From positions 1-50,291 of the forward strand of contig MKGP02000065.1 of NCBI GenBank assembly GCA_001913845.2: a DNA stretch of 50,291 bases. The letters run 5' to 3'. Made by a program: the position numbers and the translations under genes. This DNA is from Limnothrix sp. CACIAM 69d (GTDB lineage Bacteria > Cyanobacteriota > Cyanobacteriia > CACIAM-69d). How positions within the stretch are numbered: the first letter of the stretch is position 1; each line of letters opens with the position of its first letter. This document shows, piece after piece, positions 18,816 through 27,896 of this stretch. The notes under the pieces are model-generated. The model did no database searches. It was not told the DNA's origin and saw nothing but the letters and a program-made list of their open reading frames with translations.

Positions 18816-19727
18816 ATGACTAAGACTGCGAGCGAATCGCCAAAACTGTTTTCATCGCGCAACCTAATTATCGGGGCTGTTTCTTGGTCTCTGGTTGCCT
18901 TGGCGGTGTTTCTGTTTTTCAGTGTGACTCCGTCGGGGGAAACCCTCCCCCAGTGGTACAGCATTGCCACTTCAGTGTTGGAAACAACGTCCTATCTGTG
19001 GGCGGCGCTGGTGTGCTTTCGGAACTGGCGCAGCAACCAAATCCTCAGTGGCCGGACGGTTTGGTTACTGATTGGGTTGGGAATGCTTTGCTATGGTTTG
19101 GGCAACTTACTGTTCAGCTATTGGGAAATTGGTCTGGGGATTGAGCCGGATGTGAGTCCTGGTGACCTGTTCTACATCGTGACCTATGCTTCGCTGGCGA
19201 TCGGGCTGTTGTTGGCGGTGTTGCCCCGGCGTTTGAATTTGGAACTGTGGCAGTGGCTAACGATCGGGGGAATTGGCCTGGCGGGTACTGCCTTCGCCTT
19301 CTCGCCGTTGGTTTTGGGGGAAGCCGCTTGCCCGGAACGCACCGCCGAGGCCGTGGCCAATGTGCCGGCCTGGGCTGAACAGATCCAAGGGGCCCTCTCG
19401 CCGATTTCAGACTACATTTTGCCGGTTTATACCGTTGGCGATATTGTGCTGCTGGTGTTGGCTTCGGCGCTGTTGTTGGCCTTTTGGGGCGGGCGATCGG
19501 CCCAATCTTGGCGGATGATTGCGGCGGCCTCCATTTCGCTTTACATTGCGGATATGTGGTTCAAGTACGCCACGGCCAACATTTGCAACTATGAAAGCGG
19601 TAGTCTGCTGGAAGTGTTCTGGATCTTCAGCGGCGTGCTGTTTGGCATCGGTGCCGTGTTGGAGTACGATCTTTCGACGCGATCGCGCCGTAGTGCCCGT
19701 CGGCGCTCATCGGGAGCGGCTAACTAG
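18816..19727 (+). CDS. Multi-pass membrane protein, function unknown
   Basis: This 303-residue protein starts at ATG 18816, and a TTG five codons upstream is also in frame. It shows about seven or eight membrane segments, for example IIGAVSWSLVALAVFLFF, TVWLLIGLGMLCYGLGNLLF, IVTYASLAIGLLLAVL, IVLLVLASALLLAFW and LEVFWIFSGVLFGIGAVL. The C-terminus is strongly basic (STRSRRSARRRSSG) and should be cytoplasmic. The layout resembles the membrane domains that precede GGDEF or kinase modules in cyanobacteria, but no output domain is present here. I do not recognise a named family. Confidence 0.8.
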   Translation: MTKTASESPKLFSSRNLIIGAVSWSLVALAVFLFFSVTPSGETLPQWYSIATSVLETTSYLWAALVCFRNWRSNQILSGRTVWLLIGLGMLCYGLGNLLFSYWEIGLGIEPDVSPGDLFYIVTYASLAIGLLLAVLPRRLNLELWQWLTIGGIGLAGTAFAFSPLVLGEAACPERTAEAVANVPAWAEQIQGALSPISDYILPVYTVGDIVLLVLASALLLAFWGGRSAQSWRMIAAASISLYIADMWFKYATANICNYESGSLLEVFWIFSGVLFGIGAVLEYDLSTRSRRSARRRSSGAAN

Positions 19728-19821
19728 GGTTCAAGGTTGTCGCTGGCCCCGGGCGGTGGCGACCATCCTTTGGAAGCCCTGAACTGTCCGCAGGCATTTG
19801 CACAATTCCCCAGGTTTGGGC

Positions 19822-20970
19822 ATGACTCCTCCCAAGTTATCGGATTCCGAAAAATACGAACTGATTACGCTCTATCGCCAGGGCGGCCACACCATGGCCA
19901 CCCTGGGGCAGCGCTATGGAGTCAGCACTTCAACCGTGGGCCGAATTTTGAAGTTGGCGGCCGAAGAGCCAGTGCCCGCGCCGGTTTCAGCTCCGGCCCC
20001 GATCGCCCCGCCTGCGGCCGCTGCCGCCCCGGAAGTTCCGAGGCTGGAATTGGATCCTCAGCCGCCCCAGGTGGATCCCATGGTGGACTCCGGTGGGCGA
20101 TCGGGCGGGCGATCGATCCCCAACCAATCGGCGGAACCGACCGACGGCACAACGGGCACAAGACGGGTGCGCCGTCGATCGCGCAGTGGAGCCTCGGAGT
20201 TGGCGGAACCTGCGCTACCGGAGTCCATCGCGGCCCCGGAGCCAACGCCGACCAAGCCCATGGAAATTCCCGCTATAGAAACCCTGCCACTGTTTGAAAC
20301 CGCCTTTGCCACCAATGCGACAGAACCCTTAACCGAGGTTGTTGCGGAGTTGGAATCGGAGGTCAAGGAAGAGGTGCGAGCGTCGCGGGTGGGCCGGCCG
20401 GTGAAAAAGCAGGCAGAAGCGGCCACCAACACCAATGGCAAAGGGGGGCGATCAAATCGACGGCGCAAAGGTAGCGGCCCCGTTGTGGCAGAGATCAACG
20501 AAGCCAGCGCAGAAGAAACCGACGACGCGGACTTGGGAGCCGACTTAGATCTAGATGATGACGATCTGGATCTGGACGAAGATGATTTTGAGTTTGGGGA
20601 TGACGACGGTGAAGCGGGCCTGGCCGCCATGTTTGGGCGCGGAGCTAACCCAGATCAACCGATCGAGATCATGCCCCTGGAAACCTCACGGATCCCCAAC
20701 CCTTGCTATCTCGTGATCGATCGAGCAGCGGAGTTAGTGGCCCGTCCCTTAGAAGATTTTCGAGAATTGGGCCAAATTCCACCCCAGGAAGCCGCCAGCC
20801 GCACCCTCCCGGTCTTTGACAACCATCGCGTGGCGCGGCGATTTTCGGCTCGCAATCAGCGCATTATTAAAGTGCCCGATGCCAACGACCTGTTCCAAAA
20901 AACAAGACCCTATCTCCAGGCCAAGGACATTACTCATCTGTTAATCGATGGGCAGGTTTATTTACTGTAG
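19822..20970 (+). CDS. HTH-domain protein with disordered acidic linker
   Basis: The 382-residue protein starts at ATG 19822. Residues 1-45 form a transposase-like or homeodomain-like helix-turn-helix (KLSDSEKYELITLYRQGG, then GQRYGVSTSTVGRILK). A long Pro/Ala-rich and then mixed-charge region follows (about 50-250), including basic patches and a very acidic stretch DLDLDDDDLDLDEDDFEFG. The last ~110 residues look folded (PNPCYLVIDRAAELV ... HLLIDGQVYLL). It is probably a DNA-binding protein, since no transposase catalytic domain is present. The conserved C-terminal domain suggests a dedicated cyanobacterial regulator or nucleoid protein, which is inference. Confidence 0.8.
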   Translation: MTPPKLSDSEKYELITLYRQGGHTMATLGQRYGVSTSTVGRILKLAAEEPVPAPVSAPAPIAPPAAAAAPEVPRLELDPQPPQVDPMVDSGGRSGGRSIPNQSAEPTDGTTGTRRVRRRSRSGASELAEPALPESIAAPEPTPTKPMEIPAIETLPLFETAFATNATEPLTEVVAELESEVKEEVRASRVGRPVKKQAEAATNTNGKGGRSNRRRKGSGPVVAEINEASAEETDDADLGADLDLDDDDLDLDEDDFEFGDDDGEAGLAAMFGRGANPDQPIEIMPLETSRIPNPCYLVIDRAAELVARPLEDFRELGQIPPQEAASRTLPVFDNHRVARRFSARNQRIIKVPDANDLFQKTRPYLQAKDITHLLIDGQVYLL

Positions 20971-21025
20971 GCCTGGCTGCCAAATTTCCTGATTGCCCCC
21001 CTCAAGTCTGTGGAGCGCCCATCCC

Positions 21026-21964
21026 GTGAAGACGGAGCAGCAGCCCAATCAGCCTGCCGGTTGGTCTGAACCATCGGAGCAGGGGACTCCTCTGAAATCC
21101 GGGACAAACAAACCGACACCGATCGGGCAGGGGATTGATCATGGGCGCAGGCGGCAAAATTGCCGATCTCACTGGACATCCTGGGTTCAATCCCTGTTTG
21201 TGATGGTGGTGCTGTTGCTGTTGGTGGCCCATGGGCTTTGGTATGGGGCAGTGCTGCCGGTGGCCCATAGTTTTCCTTTGTTTGGGGTGCGACGGGTGCT
21301 CACAACGGAGCCGCTGGTGGCCCTGACCTTTGATGATGGGCCCCAATCGCCCTACACGGAGCAGGTCTTGCAGGTCTTGGATCGCTTTGGGGTGAAGGCC
21401 ACTTTCTTTGAAATTGGTCAGCAGATCGATCGGGAGCCGGCCTTAGCCCGATCGGTGGTGCAACGGGGCCATGAGTTGGGCAATCATTCCTACTCGCACC
21501 GGAATTTGATCCTGCGTTGGCCGGGGGAAATTGCCGCTGAAATCCTCGAAACCGATCGCCGACTACGGGCGGCGGGGGCTGAGGGGCCGATCGCCCTGCG
21601 GCCGCCCTTGGGTAAGCGGTGGTTTGGGTTGCCCTACTGGCTATGGCGATCGGGTCGCACCTTGGCCATGTGGGAAGTGGATTCCGGTGACTATGACCCG
21701 GCCAATTCAGTAACAGATTTGGTGCAAGGCGTGTTGCAGCGGGTGCGGCCTGGCTCCATTGTTCTGTTCCATGACGGCAGCTTCAAGACCCGCCAGCCCC
21801 GCGATCGCACCGTGGCCGCACTGGGTGAAATTATTCCAACCCTCCAGGCCCGGGGCTATCGCCTGGTGACCTTGGGGGAACTGTTGCGATCGGGAAACCC
21901 CAGCGGTGGCGGCCCCTGGGAAAGCCCTCCCCTGGAGCCAGGGCCAAACCCAGCAAAACCTTGA
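21026..21964 (+). CDS. Polysaccharide deacetylase family protein (NodB/CE4)
   Basis: A 312-residue protein from GTG 21026 (GGAG lies about 10 nt upstream; the frame is open to 20993). One membrane segment at about 55-80 (SLFVMVVLLLLVAHGLWYGAV) anchors a periplasmic NodB-homology domain. The CE4 motifs are present: TFDDGP (motif 1, catalytic and metal Asp), HELGNHSYSH (motif 2, metal His pair), RPPLGKRW (motif 3), VDSGDYDP (motif 4) and IVLFHDG (motif 5). All active-site residues appear intact, so it should remove N-acetyl groups from peptidoglycan or an exported glycan. It has a proline/glycine-rich tail. Confidence 0.92.
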   Translation: MKTEQQPNQPAGWSEPSEQGTPLKSGTNKPTPIGQGIDHGRRRQNCRSHWTSWVQSLFVMVVLLLLVAHGLWYGAVLPVAHSFPLFGVRRVLTTEPLVALTFDDGPQSPYTEQVLQVLDRFGVKATFFEIGQQIDREPALARSVVQRGHELGNHSYSHRNLILRWPGEIAAEILETDRRLRAAGAEGPIALRPPLGKRWFGLPYWLWRSGRTLAMWEVDSGDYDPANSVTDLVQGVLQRVRPGSIVLFHDGSFKTRQPRDRTVAALGEIIPTLQARGYRLVTLGELLRSGNPSGGGPWESPPLEPGPNPAKP

Positions 21965-22049
21965 GGTATGAACTGGGTTTGGTGACCGGTATTTGTTGAT
22001 CGCCGACCCAACGATCACCGATCGCAAAGTCCCGCCATTGCTCCCGGCC

Positions 22050-23915
22050 CTAATCCGGGAGATCCTCCACAATAATCCAAGGGCCAGAGGGGTTATAGCG
22101 CCCTCGCAGAACGATCGAGCTACCGGATTCCAGTTGGCCAAGGCGGTAATTCACCCAAGGATGGAGCGCCACCAGGGAAATTGGCTCCGGGGTCAAGGCC
22201 GTTTCTAGGGCATAGTCCTGGGGGCCGCGCCGCTGAAACTGACCGGTGAACCCCAAGGTGGCTGAAGGTTCTGGCGGTGGAATCAGATTCAGGGGATGTT
22301 CCTGGGTCAGCAGTTGCTCATAGGCTTGGGGATGGGCAATCCAGTGCTTTTGCTGCGATCGCCAATCGTCGCGATCGGGCGTGAGGCCAAAACAGGGAAT
22401 TACCGCCGCCGGAGCCTGTGGGTCATGGAGCAAGGCTGTCTGCACAGCGGCCACCGGCAGCGATCGGGGTTGGCAATGCTGCTGCACACAAAGGGCCGCC
22501 GCCGCCCCCGCCGCTTGACCCAACCCCAACACCACCGGCTGGAGGCGAGTGGCTCCGTTGGCCATGTGGGACACGGAAATATTTTTATCGCAAACCAACA
22601 GCCCATCGACCCGTTGCGGTACTAGGCAACCATAGGGCAGCGCAAAAGCCGTCCCCGTCCAGCGACCACCCCATCGCAGCGATTTGGGGGCTAGGGGAAA
22701 GACCTCACCGGGGTAGTGGTGATCATTGGGATAGTTGCCATAGGCGATCGCGCTGCTGGCTCCACTGTGGGGATCGCGGGGCAGGGCCGCTCCCCAGCCT
22801 CCGACCACCGGCAAGATGTGATTTTCCGTCACCGTTGCCAAGCCCTGAAGGCGGCGGCTTTCCCGAAAGTAGGGATACAGGGCAAAGGCTCCAGCGTCGG
22901 GAAAGAGCTGATCGGCCAAGCCATAGCGCCGTCCGAGGGTTTGTTGTAACCAATGGGCAAATCCCAAACTGCGATCGTAGGCAGCCCGTAGCGCCGCTGC
23001 CCGATCGGCCGCTGTCCCCACCAGGCGATCGAGATCATCCCCGTAGTCATTGCCGGCCTGGGGCCAGTTGATCATGAACCGATCGCCCGCAATCCGCCCA
23101 TAGTCCAACACGCGCTGGGCACTGGCATAGCCCGCAAAAGCTGCTTGGTAGCGGGTGGGGTCATAGTCAGCGGGGCAGGGAATTTCCGGGGCGATCGCTT
23201 CGGGGCCAAAATCCTGAAGATAAAAAACCCAAGTGGGAGCCTGCACCGGAAATTGTTCGGTCAAGGCCGTGGGCCCCGCCGGGGCCGTGGGTTCTTGCCA
23301 TTGGTCTTGCCACTCCCAACCCCAACGATAGGGAACCTCCCCCAAGGCCAGCAGATCTCCCAATTCCGTGCCGTCGATCGTGATCTGGGCGGTCACCTGT
23401 AACCCCGAGTCAAAGGTAACCCCGGTGATTCGATCGCCCGATCGCTGCACCGACACTGGTCGCACTCCGGAAACCCAACGCAAATTGGGCAGGGCCGCCA
23501 CCCAATCAGCAAAAATCTGCGCCCCGATCGCCGGTTCATAGGTGAAAAAGCTGACCCAACCCCAATCCAGTCCCTGGGGTTGACGCTGGGCCAATTCCTG
23601 CAAAAACGCCCCCCAGAGACCCGTTTGCAGGGCCGTCAATTCATTGCCATCCGGCGCACAGACCCCCGCCGCCGTCAACATTCCGCCCAACCAGGAAAAC
23701 TCCGTGGCCAACAGCACCCGCACCCCACAGCGGGCCGCTTGGATGGCCGCTGCTGTTCCCCCAGTGCCGCCACCCACCACCAAAACATCGGTTTCCGCGA
23801 TCGGGTTGTTCAGAATGGGGCTGTCCAGGGGCAGCGGATCAGGGGTCGGGGACACCGCCCCCAAGGGGAGAGCAAAACCCTCAATCGCTGTCTGAGGGAA
23901 GCGTTCCGTGGTCAC
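22050..23915 (-). CDS. FAD-dependent oxidoreductase
   Basis: The 621-residue protein has an N-terminal FAD-binding Rossmann motif, DVLVVGGGTGGTAAAIQAA (about 43-61), followed by LGGMLTAAGVCAPDG, features of the FAD_oxidored (PF12831) type. A second conserved block near the C-terminus, LPYGCLVPQRVDGLLVCDKNISVSH, contacts the cofactor in this family. The last ~120 residues form an additional domain. The substrate is unknown. The start is GTG 23915 with CGGAG upstream, because the nearby ATG is out of frame. Only 34 bp separate it from the ferredoxin gene upstream, so the two are probably co-transcribed and may be an electron-transfer pair. Confidence 0.88.
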   Translation of the reverse strand: MTTERFPQTAIEGFALPLGAVSPTPDPLPLDSPILNNPIAETDVLVVGGGTGGTAAAIQAARCGVRVLLATEFSWLGGMLTAAGVCAPDGNELTALQTGLWGAFLQELAQRQPQGLDWGWVSFFTYEPAIGAQIFADWVAALPNLRWVSGVRPVSVQRSGDRITGVTFDSGLQVTAQITIDGTELGDLLALGEVPYRWGWEWQDQWQEPTAPAGPTALTEQFPVQAPTWVFYLQDFGPEAIAPEIPCPADYDPTRYQAAFAGYASAQRVLDYGRIAGDRFMINWPQAGNDYGDDLDRLVGTAADRAAALRAAYDRSLGFAHWLQQTLGRRYGLADQLFPDAGAFALYPYFRESRRLQGLATVTENHILPVVGGWGAALPRDPHSGASSAIAYGNYPNDHHYPGEVFPLAPKSLRWGGRWTGTAFALPYGCLVPQRVDGLLVCDKNISVSHMANGATRLQPVVLGLGQAAGAAAALCVQQHCQPRSLPVAAVQTALLHDPQAPAAVIPCFGLTPDRDDWRSQQKHWIAHPQAYEQLLTQEHPLNLIPPPEPSATLGFTGQFQRRGPQDYALETALTPEPISLVALHPWVNYRLGQLESGSSIVLRGRYNPSGPWIIVEDLPD

Positions 23916-23949
23916 CGAGCATTACTCCGAGCAGATCAACTGCCCAACC

Positions 23950-24249
23950 TTACCATGTGGGATCAATGCCCAAATTGACCGTCAGTGCTGAGATTCCGGT
24001 CGGTACGGCACTGATGCAAGCACAAACGGTTTGGGAGTCTTCGGAACGGTCGGGGGCCGCTGCCGGATCGGGGCGATCGGGGCTGGGTAGGGGTTGCGCT
24101 GCCCAATCCACTTCGCAGGCATGGCAAGACCCCATCAGGCAACCCGTGGGAATGGCAACCCCGGCGCGATCGGCCACGGTTAACAGCATCTCGCCCGGTT
24201 GGGCTGAGACGGTGACTTGATCGGGCAAAAAGGTAACGGAGATCTCCAT
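23950..24249 (-). CDS. [2Fe-2S] ferredoxin-like protein
   Basis: A 99-residue protein with a plant-type [2Fe-2S] pattern: Cys37, Cys42 and Cys45 in GCLMGSCHACEV and the fourth ligand in TVCACIS near residue 76. The region between the third and fourth ligand holds an unusual Pro/Asp/Ala-rich insert (PSPDRPDPAAAPDRSED), longer than in photosynthetic ferredoxin. It likely passes electrons to or from the FAD oxidoreductase immediately downstream, by inference from adjacency. The sensor kinase gene ends 66 bp upstream on the same strand. Confidence 0.9.
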   Translation of the reverse strand: MEISVTFLPDQVTVSAQPGEMLLTVADRAGVAIPTGCLMGSCHACEVDWAAQPLPSPDRPDPAAAPDRSEDSQTVCACISAVPTGISALTVNLGIDPTW

Positions 24250-24315
24250 AGGGCGGATGACGGCGGTTTGAGGGTTGGGCAGTGGGGGCAGTGATTGGGC
24301 GTGGGCGGCCTCAGC

Positions 24316-27300
24316 TCATTCAGTGGCCTCGGCGGAAAGGGTGGGTCGATCGCCCCGAGAGTCCGGCTCGATCGGCAGGAACGATAATTCTGGCTTGCGG
24401 CCCGGCGGCAATTGGCGCGTGGTGATCGTATTCAAGCGGGCCTCGGACTTGTTGAGACTCAGCTCCGGCGACCAAGCGGGTTGCTGGGCAGCGGGCAGGC
24501 CGTCACCATGGGGGCCCATCTCCGAAGCCCCATTGGCCAACGGCGTTTGGGTAATGGGTAAGGTAATCGTAAATTCTGCACCCTGGTCAGGGGCCGATCG
24601 ACAAACCATGCTGCCGCGATGGCGCTGAATAATTTGATAGCTAATCGAGAGGCCCAATCCCGTCCCCTTGCCTAGGGGTTTTGTGGTGAAGAAAGGATCA
24701 AATAATTGGGATTGAATTGCTTCAGGAATCCCCGGCCCATTATCTCGAATGGTGACACCAATATGCTGAGAATCCGGTTGTGAAAGCTCAATCCAAATGC
24801 GACCAATAAAGGGCAATTGATCGCGACTCAGTTGCTCTTCTTGGGCCTCTCGCAGGGCATCGATCGCATTGGAAAGCAAGTTCATGCAAACCTGATGAAT
24901 TTGACCGGAATAACATTCAATGGGGGGAATGTTGTCATAATTCCGAATGATCTCAATTTCGGGATAGCTGCCATTGGGCTTCAGATGATATTGCAAGATC
25001 ATCAGGGTGGACTCGATCGCCTCTTGCAAGTAAAGGGCGTTGGTAATGGTGCGATCGACCCGTGAGAAACCACGCAGCGCCGAGACAATTTCTCGAATTC
25101 GATTCGTGCCCAAATGCATCGAATCCAGTAGCTTTGGAAAATCCCGCGCCAGAAAGTCCAAATCAAAGGTTTCCAGCAAGGCTTGAATCTGCTCTTTTGG
25201 CGCTTGTTGGGCTTCCAGCCGGGCCAGTTGAATCAGAAATTCAGAATATTCACGAATGGGGCCCAAGTTGCTATGAATAAACCCGATCGGGTTATTGATT
25301 TCATGGGCAACACCAGCGATTAATTGCCCCAAAATTGACATCTTTTCGCTTTGGAGCAAATGCATTTGGGTTTGCTTGAGTTCGTCCAGGGTTTGGGCCA
25401 ATTCAGTCGCTTGCGATCGAGTTTGTTGCAGCAATTCCGTATGCTGAAGTGCCACACCCAATTGCGCACAAACCTGGCGCAAAAATTCCACTTCCGAGTC
25501 TTGCCAATGGCGGGGAGCGGTGCATTGGTGAATGCCCATCAATCCCCATAGTTCTTCACTTTGAATGATCGGAATCACCAAATTGGCCTGCACTTGCCAA
25601 GTCCGCAACATTTCCAAATGGCAATCGGGCATGGTGGAATTGTGGACATTCGGAATGCTGTGAACTTTGCCCACTTGGTACTGAAGAACATGCTGATCGC
25701 TAAAGCAGGGATCCTCTAATTCCAAGTGCAGAATGGAGGTGCAACCCCGGGCCCGATCTTCCGCAATGATTTTGCCCTGGGCGGTCGGGGCGTGGGAATT
25801 AAACGCAAACACCACCACCCGATCGGCCCGCAGCAGTTGCCGCACTTCCCGCGCCGTGGTGCGAAACACGGTTTCCAGATCCAAAGATTCGCGAATTTTG
25901 GCAATCAATCGCGCCAGGGTTTGTTGCTGATGGATCACCCGTTCCAGATCCGCCGTCGATCGCTGAAGTTCCTCGTTCGATTGGCGTAACTCCGCCGTGC
26001 GGGTCTGCACTTGGGCCTCCAAACTGGCGTTCAGGCTGTTCACTTCTGTATACAGCCAATGTTGCTTGACCGCCGTGGCAAACCGTTCCCCCAAGGCCTG
26101 GGCGAGCTTCACCTCAGAGACCGTCCATTGCTGGGCCTGACCGATCCTGATTTGTCGCCACACCTCAAAGGAATGGCGGGCCATCAGTTGGCGCGTGTCC
26201 GGGTCGTGCCAGCCGGTCCAAAGCTCATCGGTGTTGACCTCATCCCGAAAAATGCTGAGACAACCCAGTAACTCACTGCCGTAATAGAGGGGAACCACAA
26301 TCAGCCCCCGGATCGGCAGCCATTGAAACGAGGGAGCCACCGATCGCAGCAGGGGTTCTCGGTAAATGTCCCCGATCGCCCAAACGCGCTGGCTAAAACT
26401 GCTGCTGTCCTGGGGTGGGGCCGCCAGGCCATAGTTGGCGCGCATCCACTCCACAGACCAATCCTGGGTGGTGGTGTTGGGCGGTGGCTCGGGCACTGCG
26501 CCCGCTTTCAAAAAGGCATAGACCAGCCGGTGTTCCTCGAAGGGGCGTTGATCCGTGGTGGCCAGGGGCTGGGGCTGGGGCCCCACGGTATACAGTTCCC
26601 GATCGGTCTGGCCCCCGGGCCAGAGACACAACCGGCCGCCGCTGCCTCCCAAAATTTGCACCGTTTCTTCCAGGGCCTTTTGCAGTTGGCCCGTGGGCGC
26701 TTCGTGCAGCAGGGCCGTGACGCGGTTAATGCTCGCTTCCTGAAGGGCTTGATCCGTGACCCGCTGCACCAAAATTGACTGGGCGATCGCGATTTCCACC
26801 TGATCGACCACCGCTTGGATGAATTGCAGTTCCTCCTCATCCACCGATCGGGGTTCCGCGTGGTGAGACACCAACAGCCCCCACAGGTTGCCCATGTGCA
26901 AGGTGCTGGAAACGGGCGGCTCAGAGGTGGCCGGAAAGTTATCCAGCACGATCGGAACCACCACCGACGACTGCACCCCCATCACCGTCAGATATTCCAC
27001 ATGGCATGGATCCACCGGACGGTAGCGCATCGTTGAAGGACTGCGTAATTCCCCATCGCCCGGGGGATCCATGGCACTCAGGCCCGTTTGGCACTCAGCC
27101 ACATCCACCACCACTCGCTGGCGGGCCCGCACGAACAACTCTCTGGCCTGGGGCGGGATATCATCCACCGGAAAATGCAACCCCTTCAAGGAAGGCAGTC
27201 GATCGGGCACGAGGGATTCGGCCACCACCGTGCCATGGCCCTCGGGCGAAAATTGGTAAATCTTGACCCGATCGGTCTCCAAAAAAGCCCGCACCTCCGC

Positions 27301-27414
27301 CACCGTCACCGCCAGGATTTCGCTCAGCTCCAGGGACTGCCGAATCCGGTTTGCAATCCCCATCAGTAGCTGTTCCTGAGTGCCTTTGCGTGGCTTCTGT
27401 AAATCTAATTCCAT
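24316..27414 (-). CDS. Multi-GAF sensor histidine kinase, possible photoreceptor
   Basis: This 1032-residue soluble kinase has three GAF domains. GAF1 (about 20-215) carries phytochrome-like signatures: RVKIYQF, FPVDDIP (Asp85-Ile-Pro) and Cys137-His138 in PCHVEYLTVMGV, the position of the bilin-attachment Cys in phytochromes and cyanobacteriochromes. GAF2 (about 230-450) has no such motif. A coiled coil follows, then GAF3 (about 500-665) with Cys598-His599 in DCHLEMLRTWQV. The kinase core has the H box GVAHEINNP (His704), N box LLSNAIDAL, G1 DNGPGIP and G2 GKGTGLGLS, all intact. The C-terminal ~90 residues are disordered. There is no PAS or PHY domain next to GAF1. Chromophore binding is inferred from motifs only. 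It may be co-transcribed with the ferredoxin and oxidoreductase genes. Confidence 0.92.
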   Translation of the reverse strand: MELDLQKPRKGTQEQLLMGIANRIRQSLELSEILAVTVAEVRAFLETDRVKIYQFSPEGHGTVVAESLVPDRLPSLKGLHFPVDDIPPQARELFVRARQRVVVDVAECQTGLSAMDPPGDGELRSPSTMRYRPVDPCHVEYLTVMGVQSSVVVPIVLDNFPATSEPPVSSTLHMGNLWGLLVSHHAEPRSVDEEELQFIQAVVDQVEIAIAQSILVQRVTDQALQEASINRVTALLHEAPTGQLQKALEETVQILGGSGGRLCLWPGGQTDRELYTVGPQPQPLATTDQRPFEEHRLVYAFLKAGAVPEPPPNTTTQDWSVEWMRANYGLAAPPQDSSSFSQRVWAIGDIYREPLLRSVAPSFQWLPIRGLIVVPLYYGSELLGCLSIFRDEVNTDELWTGWHDPDTRQLMARHSFEVWRQIRIGQAQQWTVSEVKLAQALGERFATAVKQHWLYTEVNSLNASLEAQVQTRTAELRQSNEELQRSTADLERVIHQQQTLARLIAKIRESLDLETVFRTTAREVRQLLRADRVVVFAFNSHAPTAQGKIIAEDRARGCTSILHLELEDPCFSDQHVLQYQVGKVHSIPNVHNSTMPDCHLEMLRTWQVQANLVIPIIQSEELWGLMGIHQCTAPRHWQDSEVEFLRQVCAQLGVALQHTELLQQTRSQATELAQTLDELKQTQMHLLQSEKMSILGQLIAGVAHEINNPIGFIHSNLGPIREYSEFLIQLARLEAQQAPKEQIQALLETFDLDFLARDFPKLLDSMHLGTNRIREIVSALRGFSRVDRTITNALYLQEAIESTLMILQYHLKPNGSYPEIEIIRNYDNIPPIECYSGQIHQVCMNLLSNAIDALREAQEEQLSRDQLPFIGRIWIELSQPDSQHIGVTIRDNGPGIPEAIQSQLFDPFFTTKPLGKGTGLGLSISYQIIQRHRGSMVCRSAPDQGAEFTITLPITQTPLANGASEMGPHGDGLPAAQQPAWSPELSLNKSEARLNTITTRQLPPGRKPELSFLPIEPDSRGDRPTLSAEATE

Positions 27415-27896
27415 GGCTGCTTAACCTGTGCATCAATACGATCGCCACCGTTGGCCCAAGACTAGCGATTGACGGGCTAGACGGTGCTGAACAGAGGATC
27501 GATCGTCCCCACCCGCAGACAACCCAAAAGCATCGCGCCTCGCCCCTGATCCCCAAGGGGCTGCTCCCCCCAAGGCGCTGATCCCCAAGCGACTGACCCC
27601 AAGGTGCTAAATGGTGATGCACCAGTGCCGCTTGCTTTGCAGATCCTTAGATTTCAAAATCCCAATCTTTTACAGATGTCAATTTCTATCTTCAGGGAAT
27701 GGGTCACTCAAAAGCAATGTACTGACTGCACACCGCTGAAACCGTAAGGTCAACGATTTTGGATCCCGCTGGATGAGTGGTCGATCGCTGCAATCAATTT
27801 GCGCCAAATATAAAAACGGTATGGAGATTCGTTAGAGTCGATAGGGGTCAGTCCAAAACCAAAATTCCCCATATCCAACACCCAAGGTGGCCGCCT
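27415..27896. other. Divergent intergenic region between the GAF kinase and dxs
   Basis: No gene. It holds imperfect tandem repeats of about 17 bp at 27545-27609 (GCTGATCCCCAAG-type units). Near dxs an AT-rich stretch with CAAATATAAAAACGG (27804-27818) probably holds the dxs promoter, though no confident -35/-10 pair with standard spacing is seen. Confidence 0.6.
27545..27609. repeat. Imperfect tandem repeats (GCTGATCCCCAAG type)
   Basis: The units CTGATCCCCAAGGGG, CTGCTCCCCCCAAGGCG, CTGATCCCCAAGCGA and CTGACCCCAAGGTG follow each other about every 14-17 bp. Short GC-rich degenerate repeat of unknown role upstream of the sensor kinase. Confidence 0.6.
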
